Assembly (NCBI RefSeq): GCF_031846245.1
Contig: NZ_JAVRIC010000020.1
Location: 21,177-85,176, forward strand
Direction of reading: 5' to 3'
Source: Banduia mediterranea
Lineage (GTDB): Bacteria; Pseudomonadota; Gammaproteobacteria; Nevskiales; Nevskiaceae
Length of the DNA: 64,000 nt
Positions 53,205-62,385 of this stretch are shown piece by piece (positions within the stretch are counted from its first letter, which is position 1; each line of letters begins with the position of its first letter). The notes under the pieces are model-generated. The model searched no databases and had not been told where the DNA came from. It was given only the letters and a program-made list of their open reading frames with translations. Made by a program: the position numbers and the translations under genes.

Positions 53205-55022
53205 TCAATGGAAATGCGCATAGATTCGTTCGGCGAGGCGGCGGCTCAAGCCATCGACGCGCGCCAGGTCGTCCACGCCCGCGCCCTTGATCTGCGAGAG
53301 ACCTCCGAAAGCCTGCAACAAGGCGCGACGACGCGACGGCCCGAGCCCCTCGATGGTTTCCAGCCCCGAGGTCGTACGGGCTTTCTCGCGCCGGCCGCGA
53401 TGTCCGGTGATCGCGAATCGATGAGCCTCGTCGCGAATGCGCTGAATCAGATGCAGCGCCGGCGAGTCCGGCGCCAGACGCAGCGGCGATTCGCGCTCGG
53501 GCAGCAACAGTTCCTCCAGACCCGGCCGACGCGTCGGCCCCTTGGCAATGGCGACGACCCGCAGGTTCACGAAGTCCACTTCTTCCAGCGCTTCCAGCGC
53601 GGCGCTCAACTGCCCTCGTCCTCCGTCGATGAACAGCACATCGGGCGCCTGAACCTCACCGCGCTTGACGCGTGCGAATCGCCGCAGCACCGCCTGCCGG
53701 ATGGCCGCGTAGTCGTCGCCGGGGGTAATGCCGTCGATATTGAACTTCCGGTAGGCCGACTTGAGCGGCCCTTCTTCGTTGAAGACCACGCAGGAGGCCA
53801 CAGCCAGTTCCCCACGCGTGTGGCTGATATCGAAGCATTCGAGCCGGCGTGGGACCCCATCGAGATCCAGTGCGTCCCGCATTTCGAGCAGGCGCTGATC
53901 CATGCTGGCGGCCTCCGCCAAATAGGCGGACAGCGCCTGCTCCGCGGTTTGCAAGGCCATCGCCATCAACCGCTGTTTGGCGCCACGTTGCGGTTCGCTG
54001 ACACGTACCCGACGTTTCGCGCGCGCGCTGAGCGCTTCTTCGAGCCCGAGCTCGTCGTCCACCGCGTGGCTGATCAGAATCTCGGGCGGAATCGGGGGTT
54101 CGCTGTAGTGCTGGCTGATGAAGCTGTCGATCAGCTCGACGGCGTCGGTGCCCTGCGGATGTTTTGGGAAGAAGCTGCGGTGCCCGAGATTGACGCCATC
54201 GCGCACCGTCACCACCACCAGGCAGGCATGTGCGGCATGCGGCACACAGGCGACGACGTCGATGTCGGCCGCGCCGCCGGTAATCGCACGGTTTTCGCGC
54301 ACACGCTTGAGTGCGCCCAGCTGATCGCGCAGACGCGCCGCGTGCTCGAACTCCTGCGTTTCGGCGGCCCGCACCATCTCGGCTCCGAGCTCACGGACCA
54401 GCTCGTCGCTCTTGCCTTCGAGCAGGCGCATGCCGTTGCGCACATCACGGGCGTAGTCCTCGGGCGAGATCAGGCCCACGCACGGCGCCGAGCAGCGCTG
54501 AATCTGGTGTTGCAGGCAGGGCCGCGTGCGATGTGCGAAGTAGCTGTCGCGGCACGGTCGCAGGTGAAACAGCTTTTGCAGCGTCGCCAAGGTGTCCTTG
54601 ACGCTGCCGGCACTGGGAAATGGTCCCAGATAGCGGTCCTTGCCGACCTTGCTGCCGCGGTAGTAACTGATCCGCGGGTACTCGTGGTCGGAAAAGCGCA
54701 GATACGGGTAGCTCTTGTCGTCGCGGTAGACGACGTTGTATCGCGGACCTTGCGACTTGATGAGGTTCGATTCGAGCAGCAGCGCTTCGTCCTCGGTCCC
54801 GGTGACGGTGACTTCGACGTGATGGATCTGGTCCACCATGGCCTCAATGCGAGGATCGCCCGAGGCGCGCAGGAAATAGCTGGAAACCCGCTTCTTGAGG
54901 TTGCGCGCCTTGCCCACATACAACAGCTCGCCGGCCGCGTCGTACATTCTGTAGACGCCCGGGCGAGCAGTGAGTTGGGAGAGAAACGCTTTCGGATCGA
55001 AGGCGCCGGTCGACGCGGTCAT
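53205..55022 (-). CDS. uvrC: Excinuclease ABC subunit UvrC
   Basis: UvrC makes both incisions in nucleotide excision repair. The 605-residue protein has the N-terminal GIY-YIG nuclease (RPGVYRMYDAAGELLYVGKA), CRDSYFAHRTRPCLQHQI, the UVR motif region near residue 205-240, the RNase H-like C-terminal nuclease (RRLECFDISHTRGELAVAS, VLFIDGGRGQLSAA) and the terminal helix-hairpin-helix pair (IEGLGPSRRRALLQAFGG). The start is ATG 55022 (MTASTGAFD); a 28-codon upstream extension overlaps the uvrY-uvrC gap and is unlikely. Confidence 0.97.
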   Translation of the reverse strand: MTASTGAFDPKAFLSQLTARPGVYRMYDAAGELLYVGKARNLKKRVSSYFLRASGDPRIEAMVDQIHHVEVTVTGTEDEALLLESNLIKSQGPRYNVVYRDDKSYPYLRFSDHEYPRISYYRGSKVGKDRYLGPFPSAGSVKDTLATLQKLFHLRPCRDSYFAHRTRPCLQHQIQRCSAPCVGLISPEDYARDVRNGMRLLEGKSDELVRELGAEMVRAAETQEFEHAARLRDQLGALKRVRENRAITGGAADIDVVACVPHAAHACLVVVTVRDGVNLGHRSFFPKHPQGTDAVELIDSFISQHYSEPPIPPEILISHAVDDELGLEEALSARAKRRVRVSEPQRGAKQRLMAMALQTAEQALSAYLAEAASMDQRLLEMRDALDLDGVPRRLECFDISHTRGELAVASCVVFNEEGPLKSAYRKFNIDGITPGDDYAAIRQAVLRRFARVKRGEVQAPDVLFIDGGRGQLSAALEALEEVDFVNLRVVAIAKGPTRRPGLEELLLPERESPLRLAPDSPALHLIQRIRDEAHRFAITGHRGRREKARTTSGLETIEGLGPSRRRALLQAFGGLSQIKGAGVDDLARVDGLSRRLAERIYAHFH

Positions 55023-55092
55023 CTGCCTAGGATAGTCGTGCGCCGACGTGCAATCTACGCCTCGGATGCGCGCCGTTGCCGCTGGCTTCGAA

Positions 55093-55809
55093 TCATCCGG
55101 TGGCAACGGCGGTATTGACGTCGTCGAGAATGCCGTAGCGCATTGCCACCCGAATCAGTTCCACATCGTTGTTGACGCCGAGCTTCTCGAACAGCCGAGA
55201 TCGATAGGTGCTCACCGTCTTGGGCGACAGACACAGACGATCCGAAATCTCCTGGGTCGAGTAGCCGCGCGTGAACATCAGCATCACCTGCATTTCACGC
55301 TGCGACAGCCGGTCGAACGGGGAGCCACCGCTTCCGCCCTTGACCAGGGCCGCGGCCAGATTGCCGGCCACGGAGGCGGCGACATAGTGACCACCCTGCG
55401 AAACCCGCCGGATCGCGGTAACCACTTCGTCCGCCGCCGCATCCTTGCTGAGGTAACCTGCCGCACCGATCGACAGCAGGCGGCTCGGATAGGGTTCGTC
55501 GATATGCATGGTGACGGCGATCACCTTGATCTCCGGCGCCCGCTGCAACAGCCGGCGCGTCGCTTCGAGTCCGCCGATTCCTGGCATGTTAATGTCCATC
55601 AGGACTATCGCAGGCCGATGGTTGCGCGCCAGTTCCAGCGCCTCCTCACCCGAGGAGGCCTCTGCGACCACGACAATGTCGGGGTGGGCCTCAAGCACGT
55701 GACGCAGTCCAGCGCGCACGAGTCGGTGATCGTCCACCAACATCACGGTTATCAGCGATGCCCCCGATCGATCACGTGGGAACACGCGATGCAAAATGTC
55801 ATCCTTCAT
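55093..55809 (-). CDS. uvrY: UvrY/GacA-family response regulator
   Basis: A NarL-type two-component regulator, the partner of BarA/GacS kinases that usually controls small RNAs of the Csr/Rsm system. The receiver domain has VMLVDDHRLVRAGL, the phosphorylated Asp in IVLMDINMPGIGG, and GAAGYLSKDA. The LuxR-type HTH is LSQREMQVMLMFTRGYSTQEI...LCLSPKTVSTYRSRLFEKL. The start is uncertain. ATG 55809 (MKDDILHRV) has AAGGA 11 bases upstream and gives 238 residues, while GTG 55746 or ATG 55743 would match the usual length. It precedes uvrC as in E. coli and Pseudomonas. Confidence 0.93.
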   Translation of the reverse strand: MKDDILHRVFPRDRSGASLITVMLVDDHRLVRAGLRHVLEAHPDIVVVAEASSGEEALELARNHRPAIVLMDINMPGIGGLEATRRLLQRAPEIKVIAVTMHIDEPYPSRLLSIGAAGYLSKDAAADEVVTAIRRVSQGGHYVAASVAGNLAAALVKGGSGGSPFDRLSQREMQVMLMFTRGYSTQEISDRLCLSPKTVSTYRSRLFEKLGVNNDVELIRVAMRYGILDDVNTAVATG

Positions 55810-55845
55810 CGCTATGTTGATCCTTTCCCCAAACGGAAAGTCGTC

Positions 55846-57435
55846 TTGAACCGCAAGCTCGCCCTTCTGGCTGCCTATGCCGCCTTCGGACTGACCTCGG
55901 CCTGTGCTGACGGGCTCCGCCCTGAACCCCTGCACTCGACGAATACGATCAACATCCCGGTTAATCGCCAGTCTCCATTCTACGCTGAAGATCGCCGTCG
56001 TTTGTCGGCTGTGAAGCGCCGTACACCAGTTGTTCACGCCAAAAACGTCATTTTGTTTGTCGGCGACGGTATGGGCATCCCCACGATCACGGCCGCGCGT
56101 ATCCGTGCTGGACAACTGGCCGGCGGCAACGGTGAAGACCATTCCTTGTCGTTCGAAGCGTTCCCATCCCTGGGTCTGATCAAAACCTACGAAGTCAATC
56201 AGCAGACCGCGGACTCCGCCGGCACCGCCACCGCGATGATCACCGGGGCCAAGACCAAGGCCGGAATGCTCAGCGTGGCGCCGGATGTGGAACTGGGTGA
56301 TCCCCACGCCTGCACGCCACAGCATGCGTTGACCACGCTGTTCGAAGTCGCCGAGCAGGCGGGCCTTGCGACAGGCCTGGTTACCACCGCGCGACTGACG
56401 CACGCCACACCGGCGGCGATGTATGCGCACAGTCCGCACCGCAACTGGGAAAACGACAGCCAGGTGCCACAGGGCAGCAATTGCCGCGACATCGCGCGCC
56501 AGCTGGTCGAGTTCGCGCCGGGCGACGGGCTGGATGTCGCGCTGGGCGGCGGTCGCGCGCAATTCCTGCCGCAAACGGTCGGAGGCAAGCGCTTGGACGG
56601 TCGCGACCTCGAAGCACAATGGCGCCAGCGCTATGGTTCTGACGGACAGGTGGTGAACGATGCGGAAACGCTCAAGGCAAGCGCAGTCACACGCTCATCC
56701 CATCTGCTGGGTTTGTTCACGGCATCGCATGTGCCCTACGTGGAGGATCGGCCGCCCACGGTACCGAGCCTGGTGGACATGACCGAAGCTGCGATCTTGC
56801 GTCTGCAGGCAAACGACAAGGGCTTCGTGTTGATGGTCGAAGCCGGTCGGATCGATCACGCGCACCACGCCGGCAATGCATATCGCGCACTCGCGGAAGC
56901 CATCGAATTGTCCGCTGCGGTCGAACGTGCGCTGGCAATGACGGACCCGGCCGACACGCTGATACTCGTGACGGCCGACCACAGCCACACGCTGATGATC
57001 ACCGGCTATCCCACACGCGGGAACCCGATCCTCGGCAAAGTGGTGTCGAACGATGCTCACGGCAATCCGCGAACGGAGCCGTCGCTGGCGCTGGATGGCA
57101 AGCCATACACCACCTTGTCCTACGTCAACGGCAACGGCTACGCCGAGCACCGCTCGCCGGATGCGGACGACGAACCCGAAGACGAGGTGATTCTGGCGGC
57201 CAGCGGCCGCCGGCTCGGCCTCGATGTCGACACCGAAGCTCCGGACTATCATCAGGAAGCCTTGGTGCCGCTGCGCGCCGAAACCCACGGCGGAGAGGAT
57301 GTCGCGGTGTTTGCGACCGGTCCGGGCGCCGCCTGGATCCACGGAGTGCAGGAGCAGAGCTATCTGTTTCAGGTGATGGCGACGGCACTGGGATTCGAAC
57401 TGCCGGAACCTCTGCCGGCGAATTCGACACCTTAG
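55846..57435 (+). CDS. Alkaline phosphatase, exported
   Basis: A PhoA-superfamily phosphomonoesterase. Motifs are VILFVGDGMGIPTITAAR (metal Asp), TADSAGTATAMITGAKT with the nucleophilic Ser, VEAGRIDHAHHAGNA, LVTADHSHT, and ETHGGEDVAVFATGP. The TTG at 55846 is taken as start because it gives a compact signal peptide (MNRKLALLAAYAAFGLTSA-CADG), with GGAAAG five bases upstream. An ATG about 19 codons earlier would give a long, charged N-region. The SAC sequence could also be a weak lipobox. The gene is divergent from uvrY with only 36 bp between the chosen starts, and shares a terminator with aceA. Confidence 0.9.
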   Translation: MNRKLALLAAYAAFGLTSACADGLRPEPLHSTNTINIPVNRQSPFYAEDRRRLSAVKRRTPVVHAKNVILFVGDGMGIPTITAARIRAGQLAGGNGEDHSLSFEAFPSLGLIKTYEVNQQTADSAGTATAMITGAKTKAGMLSVAPDVELGDPHACTPQHALTTLFEVAEQAGLATGLVTTARLTHATPAAMYAHSPHRNWENDSQVPQGSNCRDIARQLVEFAPGDGLDVALGGGRAQFLPQTVGGKRLDGRDLEAQWRQRYGSDGQVVNDAETLKASAVTRSSHLLGLFTASHVPYVEDRPPTVPSLVDMTEAAILRLQANDKGFVLMVEAGRIDHAHHAGNAYRALAEAIELSAAVERALAMTDPADTLILVTADHSHTLMITGYPTRGNPILGKVVSNDAHGNPRTEPSLALDGKPYTTLSYVNGNGYAEHRSPDADDEPEDEVILAASGRRLGLDVDTEAPDYHQEALVPLRAETHGGEDVAVFATGPGAAWIHGVQEQSYLFQVMATALGFELPEPLPANSTP

Positions 57436-57447
57436 GAATCGCCAACG

Positions 57448-57478
57448 AAAAAGGCCCGGAAAGTTTCCGGGCCTTTTT
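57448..57478. terminator. Bidirectional terminator between alkaline phosphatase and aceA
   Basis: AAAAA-GGCCCGGAAA and TTTCCGGGCC-TTTTT form a near-perfect stem with A and T tracts on both sides, so it serves both convergent genes. Confidence 0.93.
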
Positions 57479-57498
57479 CTTCCAATTGAGTACGGAAC

Positions 57499-58818
57499 TC
57501 AGTGGAACTGCTCTTCCTCGGTGGAGCCGGTCAGCGCCGTGACCGAGGACGTGCCGCCCTGAATCACGGTGGTGACGTCGTCGAAATAACCGGCGCCAAC
57601 TTCCTGCTGGTGCGATACGAAGGTATAGCCCTTGTCGCGCGCCGCGAACTCCGGCTCCTGCACCATGTTCACGTAGTGCTTCATGCCTTCGCCGCGCGCG
57701 TAGTTGTACGCCAGCTCGAAGGTGTTGTACCAGTTGGTGTGGATACCGGCCAGGGTGATGAACTGGAACTTGTAGCCCATCTCCGAGAGCTTGTCCTGGA
57801 ACACCGCGATGGTCTTGTCGTCGAGGTTCTTCTTCCAGTTGAAGCTGGGCGAGCAGTTGTAGGCCAGCAGCTGGCCGGGGTTTTCCTTGCGCACCGCATC
57901 GGCGAATTCCTTGGCGAAACCGAGGTCCGGCGTGCCGGTCTCGCACCACACCAAGTCCGCATACGGCGCATAGGCGACACCCCGCGAGATCGCCTGCTCC
58001 AGACCGTTCTTGACGCGGTAGAAGCCTTCGTTGGTACGCTCGCCGAGCAGGAACGGCGCATCGTTCGGATCGTGATCCGAGGTCAGCAGATTGGCCGCTT
58101 CGGCGTCAGTACGCGCCAGCACGATCGACGGCACACCAAGCACGTCGGCCGCCAGGCGGGCCGCCAGCAACTTCTGTACGGCTTCGCCGGTCGGCACCAG
58201 CACCTTGCCGCCCATGTGACCGCACTTCTTCACCGCGGCCAGCTGATCCTCGAAGTGCACGCCCGCGGCACCGGCCTGGATCATGTTCTTCATCAGCTCA
58301 TAGCCGTTGAGCACACCACCGAAACCGGCTTCGCCATCGGCGACGATCGGCAGGAAGAAGTCCTTGGCGTCCTCGTCCTTGATCTTGCCGTCACAGATGC
58401 CCTTCCACTGAATCTCGTCAGCGCGCTGGAAGGTGTTGTTGATGCGGCGAACCATCGTCGGCACGGAGTTGTACGCATACAGCGACTGGTCCGGGTACAT
58501 GGTTTCAGAGGTGTTGCCGTCCGCGGCGACCTGCCAACCGGACAGATACACGGCTTCCAGGCCGGCCTTGGCCTGCTGCATCGCCTGCCCTGCGGTGATC
58601 GCGCCGAATGAATTGACATAGCCCTTCTTGGCCGTGCCGTTGACGAGTTCCCAAAGCTTCTCGGCGCCACGCTTGGCCAGGGTGTATTCGGTTTTCAGGC
58701 TACCGCGCAGGCGAACCACGTCCGCTGCGGTGTAACCACGCTTGACACCTTTCCAGCGGGGATTGGTCGCCCAATCCTGCTCCAGGGCCTTGATCTGCTC
58801 GTCGCGGGAATTACTCAT
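57499..58818 (-). CDS. aceA: Isocitrate lyase
   Basis: The first enzyme of the glyoxylate shunt, which splits isocitrate to glyoxylate and succinate. The 439-residue protein has [48 protein letters not shown], the catalytic Cys in [32 protein letters not shown] and [13 protein letters not shown]. Malate synthase and aceK are not in the window. A candidate promoter lies about 420 bp upstream, which predicts a long leader. Confidence 0.98.
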   Translation of the reverse strand: MSNSRDEQIKALEQDWATNPRWKGVKRGYTAADVVRLRGSLKTEYTLAKRGAEKLWELVNGTAKKGYVNSFGAITAGQAMQQAKAGLEAVYLSGWQVAADGNTSETMYPDQSLYAYNSVPTMVRRINNTFQRADEIQWKGICDGKIKDEDAKDFFLPIVADGEAGFGGVLNGYELMKNMIQAGAAGVHFEDQLAAVKKCGHMGGKVLVPTGEAVQKLLAARLAADVLGVPSIVLARTDAEAANLLTSDHDPNDAPFLLGERTNEGFYRVKNGLEQAISRGVAYAPYADLVWCETGTPDLGFAKEFADAVRKENPGQLLAYNCSPSFNWKKNLDDKTIAVFQDKLSEMGYKFQFITLAGIHTNWYNTFELAYNYARGEGMKHYVNMVQEPEFAARDKGYTFVSHQQEVGAGYFDDVTTVIQGGTSSVTALTGSTEEEQFH

Positions 58819-59010
58819 ATTAAAGAAGAACCTCTGTCAGTCAAAAAAATCCGGGTGGAAAGTCATCACTCAAGTATTCGGGAGCATTCCTTGACCGTGG
58901 ATGACACGGCCGCGGCTGCCCCACTCGTTTTGAATCGCGTAACTGGCACGCGAAAAGCCGTCAAACAGCGTCGCAGAGACGACCGTACTGCTGGATTGAA
59001 TTCAATGGTC

Positions 59011-59059
59011 TGACGGCACTTGAACTCGAATGCCGTGGTGGTGCCCAGCGGTGCCGTCA
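59011..59059. repeat. 9-bp inverted repeat in the aceA leader
   Basis: TGACGGCAC (59011-59019) and GTGCCGTCA (59051-59059) are perfect reverse complements separated by 31 bases. In RNA they would form a stem-loop within the predicted aceA leader; in DNA they could be paired operator sites. Confidence 0.6.
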
Positions 59060-59237
59060 AATTGAGCAGGCCTGCGCGGCCCGCAGGCTGGCGCTGACTG
59101 AATGGAACGGCCTCTGGCCTGGAGTTGCATGCCAGACTCGAAACAAAGTCGAACCCGGGACGGGTCGGATCAGCTGATTTCGTTTCGGGGCGCAACTCGC
59201 CCATCCGCAGACTCCGTACTCAATCGTAGGGGGCGCG

Positions 59238-59266
59238 AATATACCGAAGCGGTCTCTACGACGCAA
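59238..59266 (-). promoter_or_regulatory. Candidate sigma70 promoter reading toward aceA
   Basis: TTGCGT (59266-59261), a 17-bp spacer and TATATT (59243-59238) lie on the minus strand between rraA and aceA. The predicted start near 59231 leaves a leader of about 410 nt. Confidence 0.55.
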
Positions 59267-59354
59267 TGCAACATAGCTACGACGAGGGGCGGAGCCGGCG
59301 CTGCGCAAACGCCCGAAAGCCTGTCAGCTCGGCGTCGGACGCAAACTGAAATTC

Positions 59355-59840
59355 TCAGTCGGTGTGGATCGCCTTGTCCGAAACCACGATCCCGTCCTGG
59401 TCCGCGTATAGCCAGGCGCCCGGCGAAAAGCTGACGTTGGCAAATGTCAGCACGCGATCCCGTTGCGCGCCGTGTAAGCCTTTTTCACTCTTTCGCGGAT
59501 GCAGGCCCAGCGCCTTGATCCCCAGATCGCACTGCTCCAGTTCGCTCGAATCACGGACGCAGCCAAACACCACGATGCCCGCCCAACCATTCTTGACACC
59601 GAGCACGCCGAGGTTGCCGCCGACCAGCGCGCAACGGTCCGACCCTCCGCCGTCGACCACCAGCACGCGGCCCTCGCCCGGCTCTGCAAGCATCGCCCGG
59701 ACCTCGGCGTTGTCCTCGAAGACTTTCAGCGTGGCGACCGGCCCGTGAAAGGCGATGCGTCCACCGAAATCCGCAAACACTGGCTGACAGACCTGCGCCT
59801 CGGGATGCGCATCGGATAGATCGGTGGTGGCAAAGCTCAT
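59355..59840 (-). CDS. rraA: RraA-family protein (ribonuclease E activity regulator A-like)
   Basis: The 161-residue protein has the RraA signatures [56 protein letters not shown] and [11 protein letters not shown]. coli RraA binds RNase E and the DEAD-box helicase RhlB. Related proteins are HMG/oxaloacetate aldolases, and GGG-X-RCALVGG-type active-site residues (Arg, Asp) are retained here. The ATG at 59840 overlaps the dsbB stop (ATGA). Confidence 0.93.
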   Translation of the reverse strand: MSFATTDLSDAHPEAQVCQPVFADFGGRIAFHGPVATLKVFEDNAEVRAMLAEPGEGRVLVVDGGGSDRCALVGGNLGVLGVKNGWAGIVVFGCVRDSSELEQCDLGIKALGLHPRKSEKGLHGAQRDRVLTFANVSFSPGAWLYADQDGIVVSDKAIHTD

Positions 59841-60349
59841 AGATAGTTCCTGTATTGGTTCTTGGAAAGAATGGGTATCGCGATCCAGTAAAGGGTGATG
59901 CCGGCAAATGCTGCAAGCGTCCATCCCGGCAGCGATACACCGATGAATTGGGCATCGATGATTGCGCAGTTGCCATCGCCGCTGAGCACTGTGGTCACCA
60001 CCTGCTTGAGTGGCAACACATCCATCAGATAATCCAGCGTCGGACCGCAGGCTGGCACCTGGTCCGGTGGCAGCCCCTGCAACCAGACATGTCGCGCGGC
60101 GATACCGGCGCCTGCCAGTGACGTGAGCATGCCCAGAACCGAATAGAAACCCCGTGCGCCGCCTCCACGTGGGGCGTGCACGGCCGCCACGAAAAACACC
60201 AGTCCGGTCGCGATCATCGCAACGCGCTGAAAGATGCACATCGGACAGGGTTCCAGGCCTTGGTAGACCTGCAGGTACAGCGCGAAAGCCATGGCCGCGG
60301 CACACACGACGAAGCCGAGTAATGCCAGCCTACGGTAGGGAATCGTCAT
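59837..60349 (-). CDS. dsbB: Disulfide bond formation protein DsbB
   Basis: The quinone-linked membrane enzyme that reoxidises DsbA. The 170-residue protein has four helices, the first redox pair in [14 protein letters not shown], and the second pair in [11 protein letters not shown] and [11 protein letters not shown]. It begins a dsbB-rraA unit under its own promoter. dsbA is not in the window. Confidence 0.97.
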   Translation of the reverse strand: MTIPYRRLALLGFVVCAAAMAFALYLQVYQGLEPCPMCIFQRVAMIATGLVFFVAAVHAPRGGGARGFYSVLGMLTSLAGAGIAARHVWLQGLPPDQVPACGPTLDYLMDVLPLKQVVTTVLSGDGNCAIIDAQFIGVSLPGWTLAAFAGITLYWIAIPILSKNQYRNYL

Positions 60350-60391
60350 CGGGCGCCGTGTCGATCGAACAGTGAAGAGAAGTCGCCACGC

Positions 60392-60420
60392 AATGTAGCG
60401 GCCGACGCACGCAGTCGCAA
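60392..60420 (-). promoter_or_regulatory. Candidate sigma70 promoter of dsbB-rraA
   Basis: TTGCGA (60420-60415), a 17-bp spacer and TACATT (60397-60392) lie on the minus strand 43 bp before dsbB. The predicted leader is about 36 nt. Confidence 0.65.
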
Positions 60421-60479
60421 TGCGGCTTGCAAGGCCGTGACGGTCTGTGCTCCCCTTTGGCGATCAGGGAGACCAGAAC

Positions 60480-60494
60480 ATGGACAAGAGATGA
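60480..60494 (+). CDS. Four-codon leader ORF (MDKR) overlapping the symporter start
   Basis: ATG GAC AAG AGA TGA is preceded by AGGGAG with eight bases of spacing, a better ribosome-binding site than that of the symporter itself. Its TGA overlaps the symporter ATG (ATGA), which would let terminating ribosomes reinitiate. Whether it is translated is unknown. Confidence 0.35.
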   Translation: MDKR

Positions 60495-62050
60495 CCCATC
60501 TCGAATGGCCGGACTACGTCACGATCGCGGTTTATTTTCTGATCACGGCCGCGATCGGATTTTCCGTCAGTCGCCGCAAGACCACATCCGAGGATCTGTT
60601 TCTGGCAGGGCGCTCGCTGGGGCCGGCGGCGGTCGGCTTTTCGCTGTTTGCCTCGAACATCTCATCGGACACCCTGGTCGGACTGCCCGGCGCCGCCTAT
60701 CAGACCGGGATTTCTGCAGCCAATTACGAATGGATGGCGGGCCTGGTCCTGATCTTCGCCGTGTTCCTCGTACTGCCTGCCCTGATGCGCTCCAAGGCGC
60801 AGACGATGCCGGAGCTGATGGGTGCCCGCTTCGACCGGCGGATGCGTCTGTATCTGTCGGCGATCACGCTGTTCCTGTCGATCGTGCTCGATACGGCGGG
60901 CACGCTCTACGCAGGGAGCCTCATCACCACGACCTTCCTGCCTCATCTGAACATGACCGAGGTGTGCTACGCGATCGCCCTGTTCGCGGCCGTGTACACC
61001 GCCGCGGGCGGTCTGCGCGCAGTGGTGTACACCGACTTCATGCAGGCCATCGTGCTGCTGTTCGGGTCAGGCTGTCTGGCCTACATCGTGTTCGGCAAGT
61101 TCGACTTCTCGTGGGCCAAGGTCACCGCCGAAATTCCGGGTGACAAGCTGTCGCTGATCCGCCCGATCGACGATCCCGGCGTGCCCTGGTTGGGGCTGGT
61201 CACCGGCCTTCCGATCGTAGGCTTCTACTACTGGACGATGAATCAGTACGTCATCCAGCGAGTCTTCGGTGCCCGCGACCTCAGGACCGCCGGCCGCGCC
61301 TCGCTGATCGCTGCAACTCTGAAGTTGCTGCCGTTGTTCCTGATGGTTCTGCCTGGCGCGATGGCGATCAAGCTTCTGCCCGATCTTGAACACGCCGATC
61401 AGGTGTTCCCACGCATGGTGGCGGAGTTCACGCCGACAGGTCTCACCGGGCTGATTGTCGCCGGCATCATCGCCGCACTGATGTCCACCTGCTCATCCAC
61501 GCTCAATTCCTCAGCGACACTGATCACGCTGGACTTCGTCCAGCCGCACAAACCGCAGTGGTCCAGCGAAAAACTGGCCTGGTTCGGTCGTATCACCACC
61601 ATCGTCGTGGCCCTGATCGCCGCCACCTGGGCGCCGATGATCCAGCATTTCTCGGGACTGTGGGCCTACCTGCAGCAGATTTTCGCGTTCGTGGCCTCGC
61701 CGCTGGTGGCGGTGTTCCTGTACGGACTGCTGTCGACCCGGCTGGGTTCCAGGGCGGCGTTCCGTGGCCTGGTCAGCGGACACGTTTTCAGCGCCCTGCT
61801 GTTCATCCCGTTTCTCAAGGATTGGGTTCCGATCCACTTCACCATCGTCGGCGGCGTGATCTTCGCCGCGACCGTCCTGCTGACGGCGATGTGGGCGTGG
61901 ATTCTCGGTGATGCGGATCGTCCGGCACCCGGCGATGCACACATTGCCGTGTTCGCGCGACAGGGCCTGGAGCGGATCACTATGGACGTGAAGATCGGCG
62001 CCTTCACCATCATCGCGGTGATCGCGGTGATCCTGTACCTGTTTCGATAG
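60491..62050 (+). CDS. Sodium:solute symporter (SSS/SGLT family)
   Basis: A 519-residue inner-membrane transporter of the sodium:solute symporter family. Around 13-14 helices are visible, with YFLITAAIGFSVSRRKTTSEDLFLAGRSLGP at the N-terminus (in family segments), FASNISSDTLVGLPGAAYQTG, and the signature GLIVAGIIAALMSTCSSTLNSSATL. The pattern is closest to SGLT-type sugar or inositol transporters, but the substrate cannot be told. The start is ATG 60491 (MTHLEWPDY); an open frame 18 codons earlier is unlikely. It has only a weak ribosome-binding site of its own and overlaps a four-codon leader ORF. Confidence 0.93.
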   Translation: MTHLEWPDYVTIAVYFLITAAIGFSVSRRKTTSEDLFLAGRSLGPAAVGFSLFASNISSDTLVGLPGAAYQTGISAANYEWMAGLVLIFAVFLVLPALMRSKAQTMPELMGARFDRRMRLYLSAITLFLSIVLDTAGTLYAGSLITTTFLPHLNMTEVCYAIALFAAVYTAAGGLRAVVYTDFMQAIVLLFGSGCLAYIVFGKFDFSWAKVTAEIPGDKLSLIRPIDDPGVPWLGLVTGLPIVGFYYWTMNQYVIQRVFGARDLRTAGRASLIAATLKLLPLFLMVLPGAMAIKLLPDLEHADQVFPRMVAEFTPTGLTGLIVAGIIAALMSTCSSTLNSSATLITLDFVQPHKPQWSSEKLAWFGRITTIVVALIAATWAPMIQHFSGLWAYLQQIFAFVASPLVAVFLYGLLSTRLGSRAAFRGLVSGHVFSALLFIPFLKDWVPIHFTIVGGVIFAATVLLTAMWAWILGDADRPAPGDAHIAVFARQGLERITMDVKIGAFTIIAVIAVILYLFR

Positions 62051-62157
62051 GCGCCAAAGCCGTCCGCCCGGAATCACCGGCACCCGCTTCACAGAGGATT
62101 CAGTGCGCGCCTGCACACTGCGGATCATCGAATGATCCATATGAGAGGAGCGGCGCT

Positions 62158-62319
62158 ATGAAAACGATCATGGCGGCCAGCGGGATGATTCTGATGCTGT
62201 CATCGGGCCTTTGGCTGTCGGCCTGCAACACCATTCAGGGTGCCGGTGAGGATCTGGAAGCCGGCGCGGAAACCGTGCAGGAATGCGCCAATGAAGACGG
62301 TGACGGGTGCGACAAGTAA
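62158..62319 (+). CDS. Entericidin-like small lipoprotein
   Basis: A 53-residue lipoprotein with a signal peptide and lipobox LSAC (Cys23), followed by NTIQGAGEDLEAGAETVQ, the pattern of EcnA/EcnB-type proteins. Usual members end soon after the glycine-rich core, whereas this one continues with ECANEDGDGCDK, which has two extra Cys in an acidic tail. The ATG has GAGGAG eight bases upstream. It is a single gene and no second entericidin gene is next to it. A bidirectional terminator follows. Confidence 0.85.
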   Translation: MKTIMAASGMILMLSSGLWLSACNTIQGAGEDLEAGAETVQECANEDGDGCDK

Positions 62320-62338
62320 GCAGGCAAGCACCTCGATG

Positions 62339-62371
62339 AAAAAGGCCGGAACGCGAAGTTCCGGCCTTTTT
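62339..62371. terminator. Bidirectional terminator between entericidin-like gene and fumarase
   Basis: AAAAA-GGCCGGAAC-GCGAA-GTTCCGGCC-TTTTT, a perfect 9-bp stem with A and T tracts on both sides, between convergent genes. Confidence 0.93.
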
Positions 62372-62385
62372 CATGACCGCAGCCA

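Larger units (their letters stand above)
58819..59354. other. Non-coding interval upstream of aceA
   Basis: A 536-bp gap between rraA and aceA, the longest in the window. I see no credible gene. It holds a sigma70-like promoter reading toward aceA (59238-59266), a 12-bp palindrome ATTGAATTCAAT at 58995-59006, and a 9-bp inverted repeat (59011-59019 with 59051-59059) in the predicted leader. The 7-mer GCCGTCA occurs at 58957, at 59053, and reversed at 59011. No terminator for rraA is obvious. Confidence 0.6.

Noticed and set aside
53157..55118. 653-codon open frame antisense to uvrC
   Set aside because: Low-complexity mirror translation with no recognisable domain; uvrC is clear.
55790..55815. 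Pho box upstream of the alkaline phosphatase
   Set aside because: Only one TGTCAT half-site is present; the second repeat at the required spacing is missing.
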